A stretch of DNA of 46,021 nucleotides, taken from contig JAPPMA010000071.1 in assembly GCA_028819295.1 (NCBI GenBank), positions 1-46,021 on the forward strand, in the 5' to 3' direction. Numbering within the stretch: position 1 is the first letter of the stretch; the number at the start of each line of letters is the position of its first letter. The notes beneath the pieces are model-generated. The model did not search any database, was not told the DNA's origin, and saw only the letters and a program-made list of their open reading frames with translations. This stretch comes from a bacterium (GTDB taxonomy: Bacteria; Actinomycetota; Acidimicrobiia; Acidimicrobiales; Bin134). Shown one piece after another: positions 17,401 through 24,894 of the stretch. The position numbers and the translations under genes were made by a program.

Positions 17401-17781
17401 CTCAGCGGTGGAGATGGCGCTTTGGTTGGCGCCGATCACCTCCACCCCGTACTTGTCCACCACCCCGGCCTCGATCAGCTCCATGGCCAGGTTCAGCGCG
17501 GTCTGGCCGCCCAGGGTGGGCAGCAGCACGTCGGGCCGCTCCCGCTGGATGATGCCGGTGAGCACTTCGAGGCTGAGGGGTTCGATGTAGGTGGCGTCGG
17601 CGAACTCGGGGTCGGTCATGATGGTGGCCGGATTGGAGTTGGCCAGCACCACCCGATAGCCCTCGTCGCGCAGCACCCGGCAGGCCTGGGTGCCGGAGTA
17701 GTCGAACTCGCAGGCCTGGCCGATCACGATGGGGCCCGACCCGATGAGCAGGATCGACTCGATGTCGGTCCGCTTAGGCAT
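14443..17781 (-). CDS. carB: Carbamoyl-phosphate synthase, large subunit
   Basis: 1112 residues from [11 protein letters not shown]; an ATG three codons earlier (17790) is an alternative inside carA. It makes carbamoyl phosphate from bicarbonate, ATP and the ammonia delivered by CarA. Two ATP-grasp halves are visible: [18 protein letters not shown] then [18 protein letters not shown] (carboxyphosphate half), and [18 protein letters not shown] then [19 protein letters not shown] (carbamoyl half). The end carries the MGS-like allosteric domain ([30 protein letters not shown]). Length is normal. It overlaps both neighbours, so CarA, CarB and PyrD are coupled. Confidence 0.97.
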   Translation of the reverse strand: MPKRTDIESILLIGSGPIVIGQACEFDYSGTQACRVLRDEGYRVVLANSNPATIMTDPEFADATYIEPLSLEVLTGIIQRERPDVLLPTLGGQTALNLAMELIEAGVVDKYGVEVIGANQSAISTAEDRAKFRQAMIDIGLPVPPSATAHTLDEALGVMERIGLPVIIRPAYILGGTGTGIAHTPEQGREMCARGLAASPISEILIEQSIAGWKEYELEVMRDRADNCVVVCTIENLDPMGVHTGDSITVAPAQTLSDVEYQALRDAAFACIRRVGVETGGSNIQFAVNPDNGDFVIIEMNPRVSRSSALASKATGFPIAKIAARLAVGYTLDDIPNDITEKTPACFEPVIDYVVTKVPRWAFEKFPGVSGVLNTQMQSVGEAMAIARTFTESLQKGLRSLELGRHGLNADPGEAAYDTLSDEELLAAAAVPTPERIFQIEALLRRGFTVAQLFEATKVDPWFCDQVLQITEERAALEECGFDAMTPRAWKRAKQFGFSDAQLGYLWGVPAAQVRAARLAAGVEATFKTVDTCSAEFEAETPYHYSTYEDVGEVAPSDQAKVIILGSGPNRIGQGVEFDYCCVHAAFALSEAGYETIMVNCNPETVSTDYDTSDRLYFEPLTEEDVLNVIDAEVRSSQAAGGSGIAGVVVSLGGQTPLKLAGALPDGLVVGTSPESIDLAEDRERWNALCARLDIPQPAGGIAATVEDALAVADRIGYPVLVRPSYVLGGRAMVIVYTDDDLRDAMGEMAASGSLGREGGLSAERPVLIDRFLEDATEVDVDAIRDMAGEVVIGGVMEHVEEAGVHSGDSACMLPPVHLSEATVALLERYVKDIAHALNVVGLINVQFAVKQFGIGAADQVFVLEANPRASRTVPFVAKATGVPLVKVATRVMMGASLDDLRQEGLLGRRSSGDHVSVKEAVLPFNKFPEADAILGPEMKSTGEVMGIDLRPGLAFAKSQIAAGAPLPAHGTVLMSLADRDKADGVEMARVFTGLGLTIAATSGTAAALSEAGVPVSEVVAKVGEGGADVVELIDSGRVQLVVNTPRGRGSRADGDHIRRAASRNRVTLLTTASAGLAAADGMADWSRHPLRVRSLQEYHRGVTSDQLALEL

Positions 17782-18871
17782 GAGAGCCATCCATCAGCTC
17801 GTCGAAGAGTTGGAACAGATAGCGGGAGTCGTGGGGGCCGGGGCCGGCCTCGGGGTGGTACTGGACGCTGAAAGCGGGCAGGCCGCGGCAGCGCAGTCCC
17901 TCCACGGTGTGGTCGTTGAGGTTGACGTGGGTGATGTCGGCATCGGGAATGGAGCTGTCGGCCACGCAGAAGTTGTGGTTCTGGCTGGTGATCTCCACCG
18001 CACCGGTGGCCAGGTTTCGCACCGGGTGGTTGCCACCGTGGTGGCCGAAGGGCAGCTTGAAGGTCTCCCCGCCCAACGCCGAGGCCAGGAGCTGATGGCC
18101 CAGGCAGATGCCGAAGATCGGAACCTCGCCCAACAGGCCCGAGATGATGTCGACCGCCCCCGCCACGGCGGTGGGGTCGCCGGGGCCGTTCGACAGGAAC
18201 ACCCCGTTGGGGCGGCGGGCCAAGATGTCGGCAGCCGAAGTGCCTGCCGGCACCACCTCAACGTGGGCGATGGCCCGCAGATGGCGGACGATGGTGGCTT
18301 TTAGCCCGTAGTCGAGGGCCACCACCCGATGGGGAGGACGTCCGTCGTCCCGAGAGGAGGAGAAGTGCTCGGACTCGGGGCGGGTCACCGTGGCCACCAG
18401 GTCGACCCCGTCGGTGCCGGGCTCGGCTTGTGCCGCGGCCCGCAGTTCGGACTCGGCCGCAGTGCCGAAGGCGCCGGGCATGGCCCCGGCGTCGCGGATA
18501 TGGGTGGTGAGCCGCCGGGTGTCAACCCCGGCGAGGCCGGCGATGCCCTGGTTGACCAGGAATGCCTCCAAGTCGCCGGTGGCCCGCCAGTTGGAGCGGC
18601 GGCGGGCCATGTCCCGCACGATCACCCCCCGGCAGAACGGGCGGCGGCTCTCGTGATCGGCGGGAGCAACGCCGTAGTTGCCGATGTGGGGGTAGGTGAA
18701 GGTGATGATCTGTCCGGCGTAGGACGGATCGGTGATCACCTCCTGATAGCCGGTGAGCACGGTGTTGAACACCACCTCGCCGGAGGTGATGCCACCGGCC
18801 GGCTCGGCGCCGATGGCCTCGCCCTCGAACACTTCGCCGTCCGACAGGACGAGCGCCGCGGGGCGGATCAT
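17774..18871 (-). CDS. carA: Carbamoyl-phosphate synthase, small (glutamine amidotransferase) subunit
   Basis: 365 residues starting MIRPAALVL; an upstream ATG at 18910 would add 13 residues but lacks family support. Signature: [25 protein letters not shown], then a class I glutaminase with nucleophile in [11 protein letters not shown] and the His/Glu pair in YHPEAGPG. It releases ammonia from glutamine for CarB. It sits 43 bases after pyrC and overlaps carB by eight. Confidence 0.96.
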   Translation of the reverse strand: MIRPAALVLSDGEVFEGEAIGAEPAGGITSGEVVFNTVLTGYQEVITDPSYAGQIITFTYPHIGNYGVAPADHESRRPFCRGVIVRDMARRRSNWRATGDLEAFLVNQGIAGLAGVDTRRLTTHIRDAGAMPGAFGTAAESELRAAAQAEPGTDGVDLVATVTRPESEHFSSSRDDGRPPHRVVALDYGLKATIVRHLRAIAHVEVVPAGTSAADILARRPNGVFLSNGPGDPTAVAGAVDIISGLLGEVPIFGICLGHQLLASALGGETFKLPFGHHGGNHPVRNLATGAVEITSQNHNFCVADSSIPDADITHVNLNDHTVEGLRCRGLPAFSVQYHPEAGPGPHDSRYLFQLFDELMDGSHA

Positions 18872-18914
18872 GGGTTCATCCCCGACGCAATCGAGGCGAA
18901 GCCCGGCCATTGGA

Positions 18915-20186
18915 TCATGGCCGCATCTCCTGGTCTACCAGCACCGCCTGGCCGCCGACGATGGTGTGGCGAACCCGACCGCGCACCGTGCGTCCGGCGT
19001 AGGGGTTGTTGCGGGAGCGGCTGGCCGTGTCGTCGGGGTTGATGGTCCACTCCTCTTGAGGATCGAACACGCACAGGTTGGCCGGCGCGTCGGGCGCGAT
19101 CGGCCCGCCGTGAACGCCCTTCAGCCCGGCAATGGTCGCCGGTCGCCAACTCAACAGCCCCACCACCTCGGCAACAGGAAGGTTCAACTCGGTCAGCGCC
19201 AGAGCCAGGGCAGTCTCCAGCCCGAGCATCCCCGGAGGCGCCTGGTCGAAGGGCCTCTCCTTGGCGTCCATCGTATGGGGGGCGTGGTCGGTGGCAATGG
19301 CGTCAACGGCCCCGTCGGCCAAACCCTCGCGCACCGCATCGCGATCATCGGCCGGGCGCAAGGGGGGGTTGACCTTGAACACCGGGTCGTAGGAGGCGCA
19401 GGAATCGTCGGTGAGGGTGAAGTGGTGGGTGGCTGCCTCGGCGGTCACCTCCACCCCGGCTTGGCGGGCGGCCCGCACCATGGCGATGGATCCCCGGGTG
19501 GACAGGTGTTGGAAGTGGACGGGAGCGCCGGTGAAGCGGCTGAGGGCGATGTCCCGCATAACCATCAGCTCCTCGGCCTCGGCGGGCACACCGGGAATGC
19601 CCAGGCGGCTGGACCACTCCCCCTCGTGCATATGGCCCCCCGCGGCCAAAGAATCGACCTCGCAGTGCTGGGCCAGCACCACTCCCAGCCCGGCGGCATA
19701 CTCCATGGCCCGGCGCATGAGCCCGGCTTCTTGGACCCCGTTGCCGTCGTCGGTGAACAGCCGCACGCCCAGCGCGGCCATCTCGGCTATGGGGGCGAGC
19801 TGATCCCCCTTGCGGCCCACGGTGATGGCCCCGGAGCTGTACACATCGCAGGGCGCTTTGCCTCCCAGGGCCAGCACTTCTTGCACCACCGCCGCGCAGT
19901 CGATGGGCGGGTTGGTGTTGGGCATGGCCACCACTGCGCTGAACCCGCCCCGAACCGCAGCCCAGCCCCCAGACTCAATGGTCTCAGACTCCTCGGCGCC
20001 GGGCTGACGCAGGTGGGTGTGAAGATCGACGAAGCCGGGGGCCACCACGTACCCGGAGGCGTCCAGCACCTCTTCGCCCGACAGATCGGGGCCGACGGCG
20101 ACAATCCGGCCGTCATCCACCACCACATCGGCGACGCGCTCGCCGGTCTGGTCGATGACCAACCCGCCCTTGACCGCGATGCTCAT
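18915..20186 (-). CDS. pyrC: Dihydroorotase
   Basis: 423 residues. Type I dihydroorotase: the two-His metal motif FVDLHTHLRQPG, AMPNTNPP, and TDHAPH with the catalytic Asp are all present; metal-ligand His in LAQHCE and VHFQHLS. It cyclises carbamoyl aspartate to dihydroorotate. ATGA overlap with pyrB; PyrB and PyrC of this type often associate. Confidence 0.96.
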   Translation of the reverse strand: MSIAVKGGLVIDQTGERVADVVVDDGRIVAVGPDLSGEEVLDASGYVVAPGFVDLHTHLRQPGAEESETIESGGWAAVRGGFSAVVAMPNTNPPIDCAAVVQEVLALGGKAPCDVYSSGAITVGRKGDQLAPIAEMAALGVRLFTDDGNGVQEAGLMRRAMEYAAGLGVVLAQHCEVDSLAAGGHMHEGEWSSRLGIPGVPAEAEELMVMRDIALSRFTGAPVHFQHLSTRGSIAMVRAARQAGVEVTAEAATHHFTLTDDSCASYDPVFKVNPPLRPADDRDAVREGLADGAVDAIATDHAPHTMDAKERPFDQAPPGMLGLETALALALTELNLPVAEVVGLLSWRPATIAGLKGVHGGPIAPDAPANLCVFDPQEEWTINPDDTASRSRNNPYAGRTVRGRVRHTIVGGQAVLVDQEMRP

Positions 20187-21121
20187 GCGGCCTCGCCTTC
20201 GGGGCGCAGGTCGGGGTCGGCGGCCAACAGAAGGTAGAGCACGGCCATCCGCACCGCCACCCCGTGGCGCACCTGCTCATTGAGGGTGGCATTGGGTTGG
20301 TCCAACACTTCGGGGGCGATCTCCACCCCCCGATTCACCGGTCCGGGATGCATAACCAGAGCCCCTGCCGGCAGCCGATTCGCCCGATCCACGGTGAGCC
20401 CCCACTGGGCGGTGTACTCCCGAAGCGACGGCAGCAGGGCCTCGGATTGGCGCTCAGATTGCACCCGGAGCCCATACACCACGTCGCAGTCGCTGAGCAC
20501 GGCGTCGAGGCTGAAGCTGATGTCCACCGGCCAAGAGTCCACCGCGGGGGGCAGCAGTGTGGGAGGGGCCACAAGGGTGACCTTCGCTCCCAGCGAGGTG
20601 AACGCCATCACGCAGGAGCGGGCCACCCGGGAGTGCTTGATGTCGCCCAGGATCACGATGCGCCGACCGGCCACCGAGCCGAGCCGGTCGCGGATGGTGT
20701 AGCAGTCGAGCAGCGCCTGGGTGGGATGCTCATGCCAGCCGTCCCCGGCGTTAATCACGCTGGCATGGGTCCAAGCCGCGGTCTGCTGGGGCACCCCGGC
20801 AGAGCGGTGGCGGACCACAATGGCGTCGGGCCCCATAGCCGAGACGGTAGCCACAGTGTCGCGCACCGACTCGCCCTTGTTCACCGACGAAGCAGACACG
20901 CTGAATCCCATCACGTCGGCTGAGAGACGCCGGGCGGCCACCTCGAACGAGAGCCGGGTCCGGGTGGAGTCCTCATAAAACAGCATGGCCACCGTTTTGC
21001 CTCGCAGGGCGGGAACCTTGGGAATAGGCCGCTGCGACACCTCGGTGAAGTGGTCGGCCAACCGGCACACCTCGTCGATGCCCTCGGCACCCAAATCGTT
21101 GATCGACAAGAGATGCTTCAT
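20183..21121 (-). CDS. pyrB: Aspartate carbamoyltransferase, catalytic subunit
   Basis: 312 residues starting MKHLLSINDLG at the ATGA overlap with pyrR. Carbamoyl-phosphate loop FYEDSTRTRLSFE, the SVNKGES loop, HPTQALLD and HPGPVNRGVEI are complete. No pyrI regulatory subunit is present, as usual in actinobacteria, so control is left to PyrR and CarB. Confidence 0.96.
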   Translation of the reverse strand: MKHLLSINDLGAEGIDEVCRLADHFTEVSQRPIPKVPALRGKTVAMLFYEDSTRTRLSFEVAARRLSADVMGFSVSASSVNKGESVRDTVATVSAMGPDAIVVRHRSAGVPQQTAAWTHASVINAGDGWHEHPTQALLDCYTIRDRLGSVAGRRIVILGDIKHSRVARSCVMAFTSLGAKVTLVAPPTLLPPAVDSWPVDISFSLDAVLSDCDVVYGLRVQSERQSEALLPSLREYTAQWGLTVDRANRLPAGALVMHPGPVNRGVEIAPEVLDQPNATLNEQVRHGVAVRMAVLYLLLAADPDLRPEGEAA

Positions 21122-21684
21122 TTGACGATCCCCCCGATGTCTACGCCCTCGCGGTGGGCATCCACCATCTCGTCGCGGCGAGTAGGCAGGTTCTTGCCCA
21201 CGAAGTCGGGGCGAATGGGCAGCTCCCGATGGCCCCGGTCGATCATCACCGCGAGCTGTACCGCCCGGGGGCGGCCATAGGTGGTGAGAGCGTCGAGCGC
21301 GGCGCGGATGGTGCGCCCGGTGAACAGCACGTCGTCCACCAACACCACCGCCTGGCCGTCGAGGTTGACGGGGATGTGGGTGGGGGCCTCGGGCAGCAGG
21401 GGGCGCAGGCCGATGTCGTCGCGGTGGAAGGCCACGTCCAAGGTGCCCAGCGGAGGGCGCTCCCCCTCGATCTCCTGCAAGGTGCCGGCCAGATGCTCGG
21501 CCAGCCACACCCCGCCGGTCTGAAGCCCGATGAGCGCCACGCCGTCGAGCCCGTGGTTGCGCTCGACAATCTCGTGGGCCATGCGCCAGATGGCCCGACC
21601 GATATCGTCGGCGTCCATCACCTGGGTGCGGGCAACGAAAACGCCCCCATACGGGGGCGTCCGCCGGCGCTCGCGTTCAGCCAA
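21118..21684 (-). CDS. pyrR: PyrR: pyrimidine operon RNA-binding regulator / uracil phosphoribosyltransferase
   Basis: About 188 residues from a TTG behind GGAGG; the start is uncertain. The family core begins near TQVMDADDIGRAI, so the ATG in it (21618) is too late, while an upstream ATG at 21726 would read through the binding hairpin. The PRPP motif VVLVDDVLFTGRTIRAAL and the RNA-contact and dimer segments (GLQTGGVWLAEHL, DVAFHRDDIG, VMIDRGHRELPIRPDFVGKNLPT) are present. PyrR binds a hairpin in pyr mRNA when UMP is high. If TTG is used, the first codons run through the leader terminator (residues TPPYGGVF), an odd overlap. First gene of the pyr operon. Confidence 0.9.
   Translation of the reverse strand: MAERERRRTPPYGGVFVARTQVMDADDIGRAIWRMAHEIVERNHGLDGVALIGLQTGGVWLAEHLAGTLQEIEGERPPLGTLDVAFHRDDIGLRPLLPEAPTHIPVNLDGQAVVLVDDVLFTGRTIRAALDALTTYGRPRAVQLAVMIDRGHRELPIRPDFVGKNLPTRRDEMVDAHREGVDIGGIVK
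21641..21660 (-). terminator. Attenuator terminator of the pyr operon
   Basis: On the minus strand ACGCCCCC pairs with GGGGGCGT around a GTAT loop (8 bp) and TTTTCGTT follows directly (down to 21633). It sits 43 bases after the PyrR-binding hairpin. Its inner part CCGTATGGG is the exact complement of CCCATACGG in the 3' arm of that hairpin, so the two structures can exclude each other. Confidence 0.75.
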
Positions 21685-21702
21685 TCTCGATTTCCTCCAT
21701 GT

Positions 21703-21733
21703 CCGTATGGGCCTCGCCGGACCCACTTCACGG
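21703..21733 (-). promoter_or_regulatory. PyrR-binding hairpin (anti-antiterminator) in the pyr leader
   Basis: Minus strand, in order: lower stem CCGT, purine-rich bulge GAAGT, upper stem GGGTC, hexaloop CGGCGA, GGCCC, AT, ACGG. The loop fits the PyrR consensus hexaloop CNGNGA and the 14-base core GGUCCGGCGAGGCC fits ARUCCNGNGAGGYU except for the terminal A-U pair, which is here G-C, a covariation that keeps the pair. The 3' arm can instead pair with the terminator. Recognition is by eye from the published consensus. Confidence 0.75.
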
Positions 21734-21783
21734 CTGTTCCTGGCACTATATACCCGCCGGTGCCCAGCTGGGTGATGGTATTT
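21734..21783 (-). promoter_or_regulatory. Probable pyr operon promoter
   Basis: A TATAGT (-10) at 21745-21750 on the minus strand would start RNA a few bases before the PyrR hairpin, which is where an attenuated leader should begin. No good -35 is seen. The segment follows the nusB stop and also holds a CCCAGCTGGG palindrome. Confidence 0.4.
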
Positions 21784-22212
21784 CTACCCACTTTCTGAGG
21801 GGCGGACTGCGGATGCCACCTGCGACAGGAGGCCGTTGATGAAGCCGGCCGAGGACGGGGTGGAGTACTCGTGGGCCAGCTCCACGGCCTCGTTGATGAC
21901 AACGGCGACGGGGATGTCGGTGCTGTGGGCCAGCTCGAAGCTGGCCAGGCGCAGGATTGCCCGGTCCAAAGCGGGCATACGCGACACCGGCCAGCCCTCG
22001 GACAGCGCTTCCAAGCGGGCGTCTATGCCGGCTTGGTGCTGGGCCGTCCCTGTGACCAGGGTGTGGGCGTAGGGCGCCAAGGGTAGTTCTTGAGCAGCCA
22101 CCAGTTCGGCCATGTCCACGCCCTTGACCTCGGCTTCATAGAGCAGGCCCAAGGCCCGCTCCCGCACCTGATGACGCTGAGACCCGGTAACCAGCGGGTC
22201 GGGTGCGCTCAT
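21784..22212 (-). CDS. nusB: Transcription antitermination factor NusB
   Basis: 142 residues starting MSAPDPLVTGSQRHQVRERAL. The all-helical NusB signature is clear: RERALGLLYEAEVKG, ALDRAILRLASFEL, VAVVINEAVELAHEYSTPSSAGFINGLL. It binds boxA RNA with NusE (S10) in rRNA antitermination. The open frame upstream is Arg/Ser-rich shadow. efp-nusB order followed by pyrR is a familiar Gram-positive arrangement. Confidence 0.95.
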   Translation of the reverse strand: MSAPDPLVTGSQRHQVRERALGLLYEAEVKGVDMAELVAAQELPLAPYAHTLVTGTAQHQAGIDARLEALSEGWPVSRMPALDRAILRLASFELAHSTDIPVAVVINEAVELAHEYSTPSSAGFINGLLSQVASAVRPSESG

Positions 22213-22267
22213 GGCCGCGCTGGCGGTGGCCAGAGCCCGCGGACTCCGAGAGCGGGGTGCGGGACAC

Positions 22268-22831
22268 TCACGCCCGGCTGATGTACTCGCCAGAGCGGGT
22301 GTCCACCTTGATCCGCTCACCCGGGTTCAGAAACAGGGGCACCTGCACCACCAGGCCGGTCTGGCAGGTGGCCGGCTTGGTGGCCCCCGACACCCGGTCG
22401 CCCTGCACGCCGGGCTCGGTTTGGGCGATGTCCAGCTCCACCGCGGCGGGCAGGTCGGTGCCCACGATCTCGGCCCCGAACATGCCGAGGATCACCGAGT
22501 TGTTCTCCACCAGGTAGTTGACCGCGTCGCCCAGAACCTCGGCGCCCACGTGGAGCTGCTCGTAGGTCTCGCTGTCCATGAACACGTAGCCGTCGCCGTC
22601 GGAGTACAGGTACTGCATCTCCCGGCGGTCGATGTTGGCCCGCTCCACCTTCTCCCCGGCTCGGAAGGTGCGATCGACCACGGCACCGGTGCGGGCGTTC
22701 TTCAGGGTGGTGCGCACGAACGCCCCGCCCTTGCCCGGCTTGACGTGCTGGAACTCGACCACGTTGAAGAGCCCTTCGTCGAGGTTCAGCGTCATCCCGT
22801 TCTTGAGGTCGTTGGTGGTGATCGTGGGCAT
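22268..22831 (-). CDS. efp: Translation elongation factor P
   Basis: 187 residues from MPTITTNDLKNG; six more codons upstream are open but not family-like. Three beta domains: KOW-like N-domain with the tip loop KPGKGGAFVR (Lys is the residue some bacteria modify), middle OB domain, and C-terminal OB domain (CQTGLVVQVPLFLNPGERIKVDTRSGEYI). It relieves ribosome stalling at poly-proline. No modifying enzyme lies nearby. 55 bases before nusB. Confidence 0.97.
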   Translation of the reverse strand: MPTITTNDLKNGMTLNLDEGLFNVVEFQHVKPGKGGAFVRTTLKNARTGAVVDRTFRAGEKVERANIDRREMQYLYSDGDGYVFMDSETYEQLHVGAEVLGDAVNYLVENNSVILGMFGAEIVGTDLPAAVELDIAQTEPGVQGDRVSGATKPATCQTGLVVQVPLFLNPGERIKVDTRSGEYISRA

Positions 22832-22902
22832 GGCCAAAGTCTGGCCCAAGCCGTGTGCTCAGGCCACGCCGAGCGTCTTAGGCGAATTTGACCGCCATCG
22901 GC

Positions 22903-24708
22903 TCAGCCCAGCTCGAGGCCTTCCAGTGATCCCTCGTCGCGCCAGGCTTTGAGGAGCTTGAAGAACTCCTGGGCGCCGCCGCCGTAGGTGCCGCCGAACC
23001 AGCCGGGGCCGTCGTCGGGTTTTCCCTCGTTGTTGTAGTAGCCGGGCGTACACGACTCGAGGAAGCCGGCCCGCCGATAGGCGGACTCGAAGATGAGCCG
23101 CACCCAGTCGGACTCGGCCTGCCCGGTGGGCTCGACCACCGTCGCCCCCGACGAGAGGCCCTCGTTGATGATGTAGGCCACGTGCTGGCTCTGCTCGTTG
23201 TAGAGCTCGGTGAAGTTGGGCGAGACCCCCGACTGGATGCCGCCCATGTGCAGAAGGTTGGGGTACCCCCGGCTGACCACCCCGTGGAAGGTGGACATGC
23301 CGTCTTTCCACCGCTCGCTAAGCGTCACCCCGCCGCGGCCGTAGATCTCGCAGTTGGCCCGGTGGGAGTAGTCGGTGCCCACCTCGAACCCGGTGGCGAA
23401 GATGAGGCAGTCCAGCTCGTACTCCTGGCCGCCGGCCACCACGCCCCGTGGGGTGATGCGCTCCACGCCCTGGCCGTCGGTGTCCACCAGGGTGACGTTG
23501 TCGCGGTTGAAGGTGGGCAGATAGTCGTCGTGGAAGCACGGCCGCTTGCAGAACTGCCGGTAGTAGGGCTTCAGCGCCTCGGCCACGTTCGGGTCGGCGA
23601 TGAGCTCGTCGACCCGGCTGCGGATCTGCTCCATCTTCTGGAAGTCGGCCATCTCCATGGCCTCGGCGATCTCCTCGGGGGTGCCCAGTCGGGTGCCCTC
23701 GCCCAGCGCGGTGAGGTTGCGGAGGATGTCGGTCCAGCCGTCGCTGACCAGGTCCTCCTCCTGCATGCTGCCGGCCACGATGTTGCCGAAGTTCTCGATG
23801 CGGTGCTGCTGCCAGCCCGGCTCCAGCGACTCGACCCACTCTTGGTCGGTGGGGCGGTTGCCCCGCACGTCGATGGACGACGGGGTCCGCTGGAACACGT
23901 ACAGGTGCTGGGCGGCCTCGCCCACATGGGGGATGCACTGCACCGCGGTGGCGCCGGTGCCGATCACCCCGACCACCTTGTCGGACAGCTTGGCCAGGCC
24001 CCCGTTGGTGTCGCCGCCGGTGTAGTCGTAGTCCCACCGGCTGGTGTGGAACGAGTGGCCCTCGAAGGTGTCGATGCCGGCGATGCCGGGCAGCTTGGGC
24101 CGGCTGAGCGGCCCGATGGCCATGATCACGAACCGGGCCCGCATCCGGTCGTCGTGGTTGGTGTGCAGCACCCAGCGATCATCAGCGTCGTCCCAGTGCA
24201 TCTCATGCACCCGGGTGCCGAAGCACACGTCCCGGTACAAATCGAAATGGCGGCCCAGCGCCCGGCAGTGCTCCAGGATCTCCGGTCCGTAGGAGTACTT
24301 CTCCTTGGGCATGTACCCCATTTCCTCCAGAAAGGGCAGATAGATGTACGACTCGATGTCGCACTGCACGCCGGGGTACTGGTTCCAATACCAAGTGCCG
24401 CCGAACTCGGCCCCGGTCTCGACCATCCGGATGCTCTCCACCCCGAACTGCCGCAGCCGGGCCCCGGCCAAAAGCCCGCTGAACCCCGTGCCGATGACGG
24501 CCACGTCCACCTCGTCGGTCAACGGCGCCCGGGTGATGCCGGCCTGGGCCGGATCGTCCAGATAGCGGGAGAACTCCCCGTCCATGGCGATGTACTGGTC
24601 GTTGCCATCGGGCCGCAGGCGCTTGTCGCGCTCCTGGCGGTACTTCTCCCGGAGGGCGTCGGGATCGAAATCCATGGCAGGTGCAGTGGAAGTGGGGCTA
24701 CTGGTCAC
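22903..24708 (-). CDS. FAD-dependent monooxygenase, Baeyer-Villiger type
   Basis: 601 residues. FAD Rossmann motif GTGFSG near residue 74, TWYWNQYPGVQCDIESYIY, the BVMO fingerprint FEGHSFHTSRWDY, and the NADPH Rossmann motif GVIGTGATAVQ; the end YNNEGKPDDGPGWFGGTYGGG matches phenylacetone/cyclohexanone monooxygenase relatives. It should oxygenate a ketone to an ester or lactone with NADPH and O2; the substrate is unknown. Single gene, divergent from the permease over a 186-base gap. Confidence 0.92.
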   Translation of the reverse strand: MTSSPTSTAPAMDFDPDALREKYRQERDKRLRPDGNDQYIAMDGEFSRYLDDPAQAGITRAPLTDEVDVAVIGTGFSGLLAGARLRQFGVESIRMVETGAEFGGTWYWNQYPGVQCDIESYIYLPFLEEMGYMPKEKYSYGPEILEHCRALGRHFDLYRDVCFGTRVHEMHWDDADDRWVLHTNHDDRMRARFVIMAIGPLSRPKLPGIAGIDTFEGHSFHTSRWDYDYTGGDTNGGLAKLSDKVVGVIGTGATAVQCIPHVGEAAQHLYVFQRTPSSIDVRGNRPTDQEWVESLEPGWQQHRIENFGNIVAGSMQEEDLVSDGWTDILRNLTALGEGTRLGTPEEIAEAMEMADFQKMEQIRSRVDELIADPNVAEALKPYYRQFCKRPCFHDDYLPTFNRDNVTLVDTDGQGVERITPRGVVAGGQEYELDCLIFATGFEVGTDYSHRANCEIYGRGGVTLSERWKDGMSTFHGVVSRGYPNLLHMGGIQSGVSPNFTELYNEQSQHVAYIINEGLSSGATVVEPTGQAESDWVRLIFESAYRRAGFLESCTPGYYNNEGKPDDGPGWFGGTYGGGAQEFFKLLKAWRDEGSLEGLELG

Positions 24709-24894
24709 AGTTCACTACCTTACTGACGGCCTTACGCCTGCCGACGACCTCAAAGCGCACCTGTCTCGCCCGAAGGTGTGCCAGCCAGCCGATCATCCTC
24801 GCCATTCCCTCCAAATTCTTGTCATGCCCCCCAGTGCCGAGTACGTTGCCGGGACTGGGATCCAACCTGCCTGCCGATCCCAGGAAACTTGACA

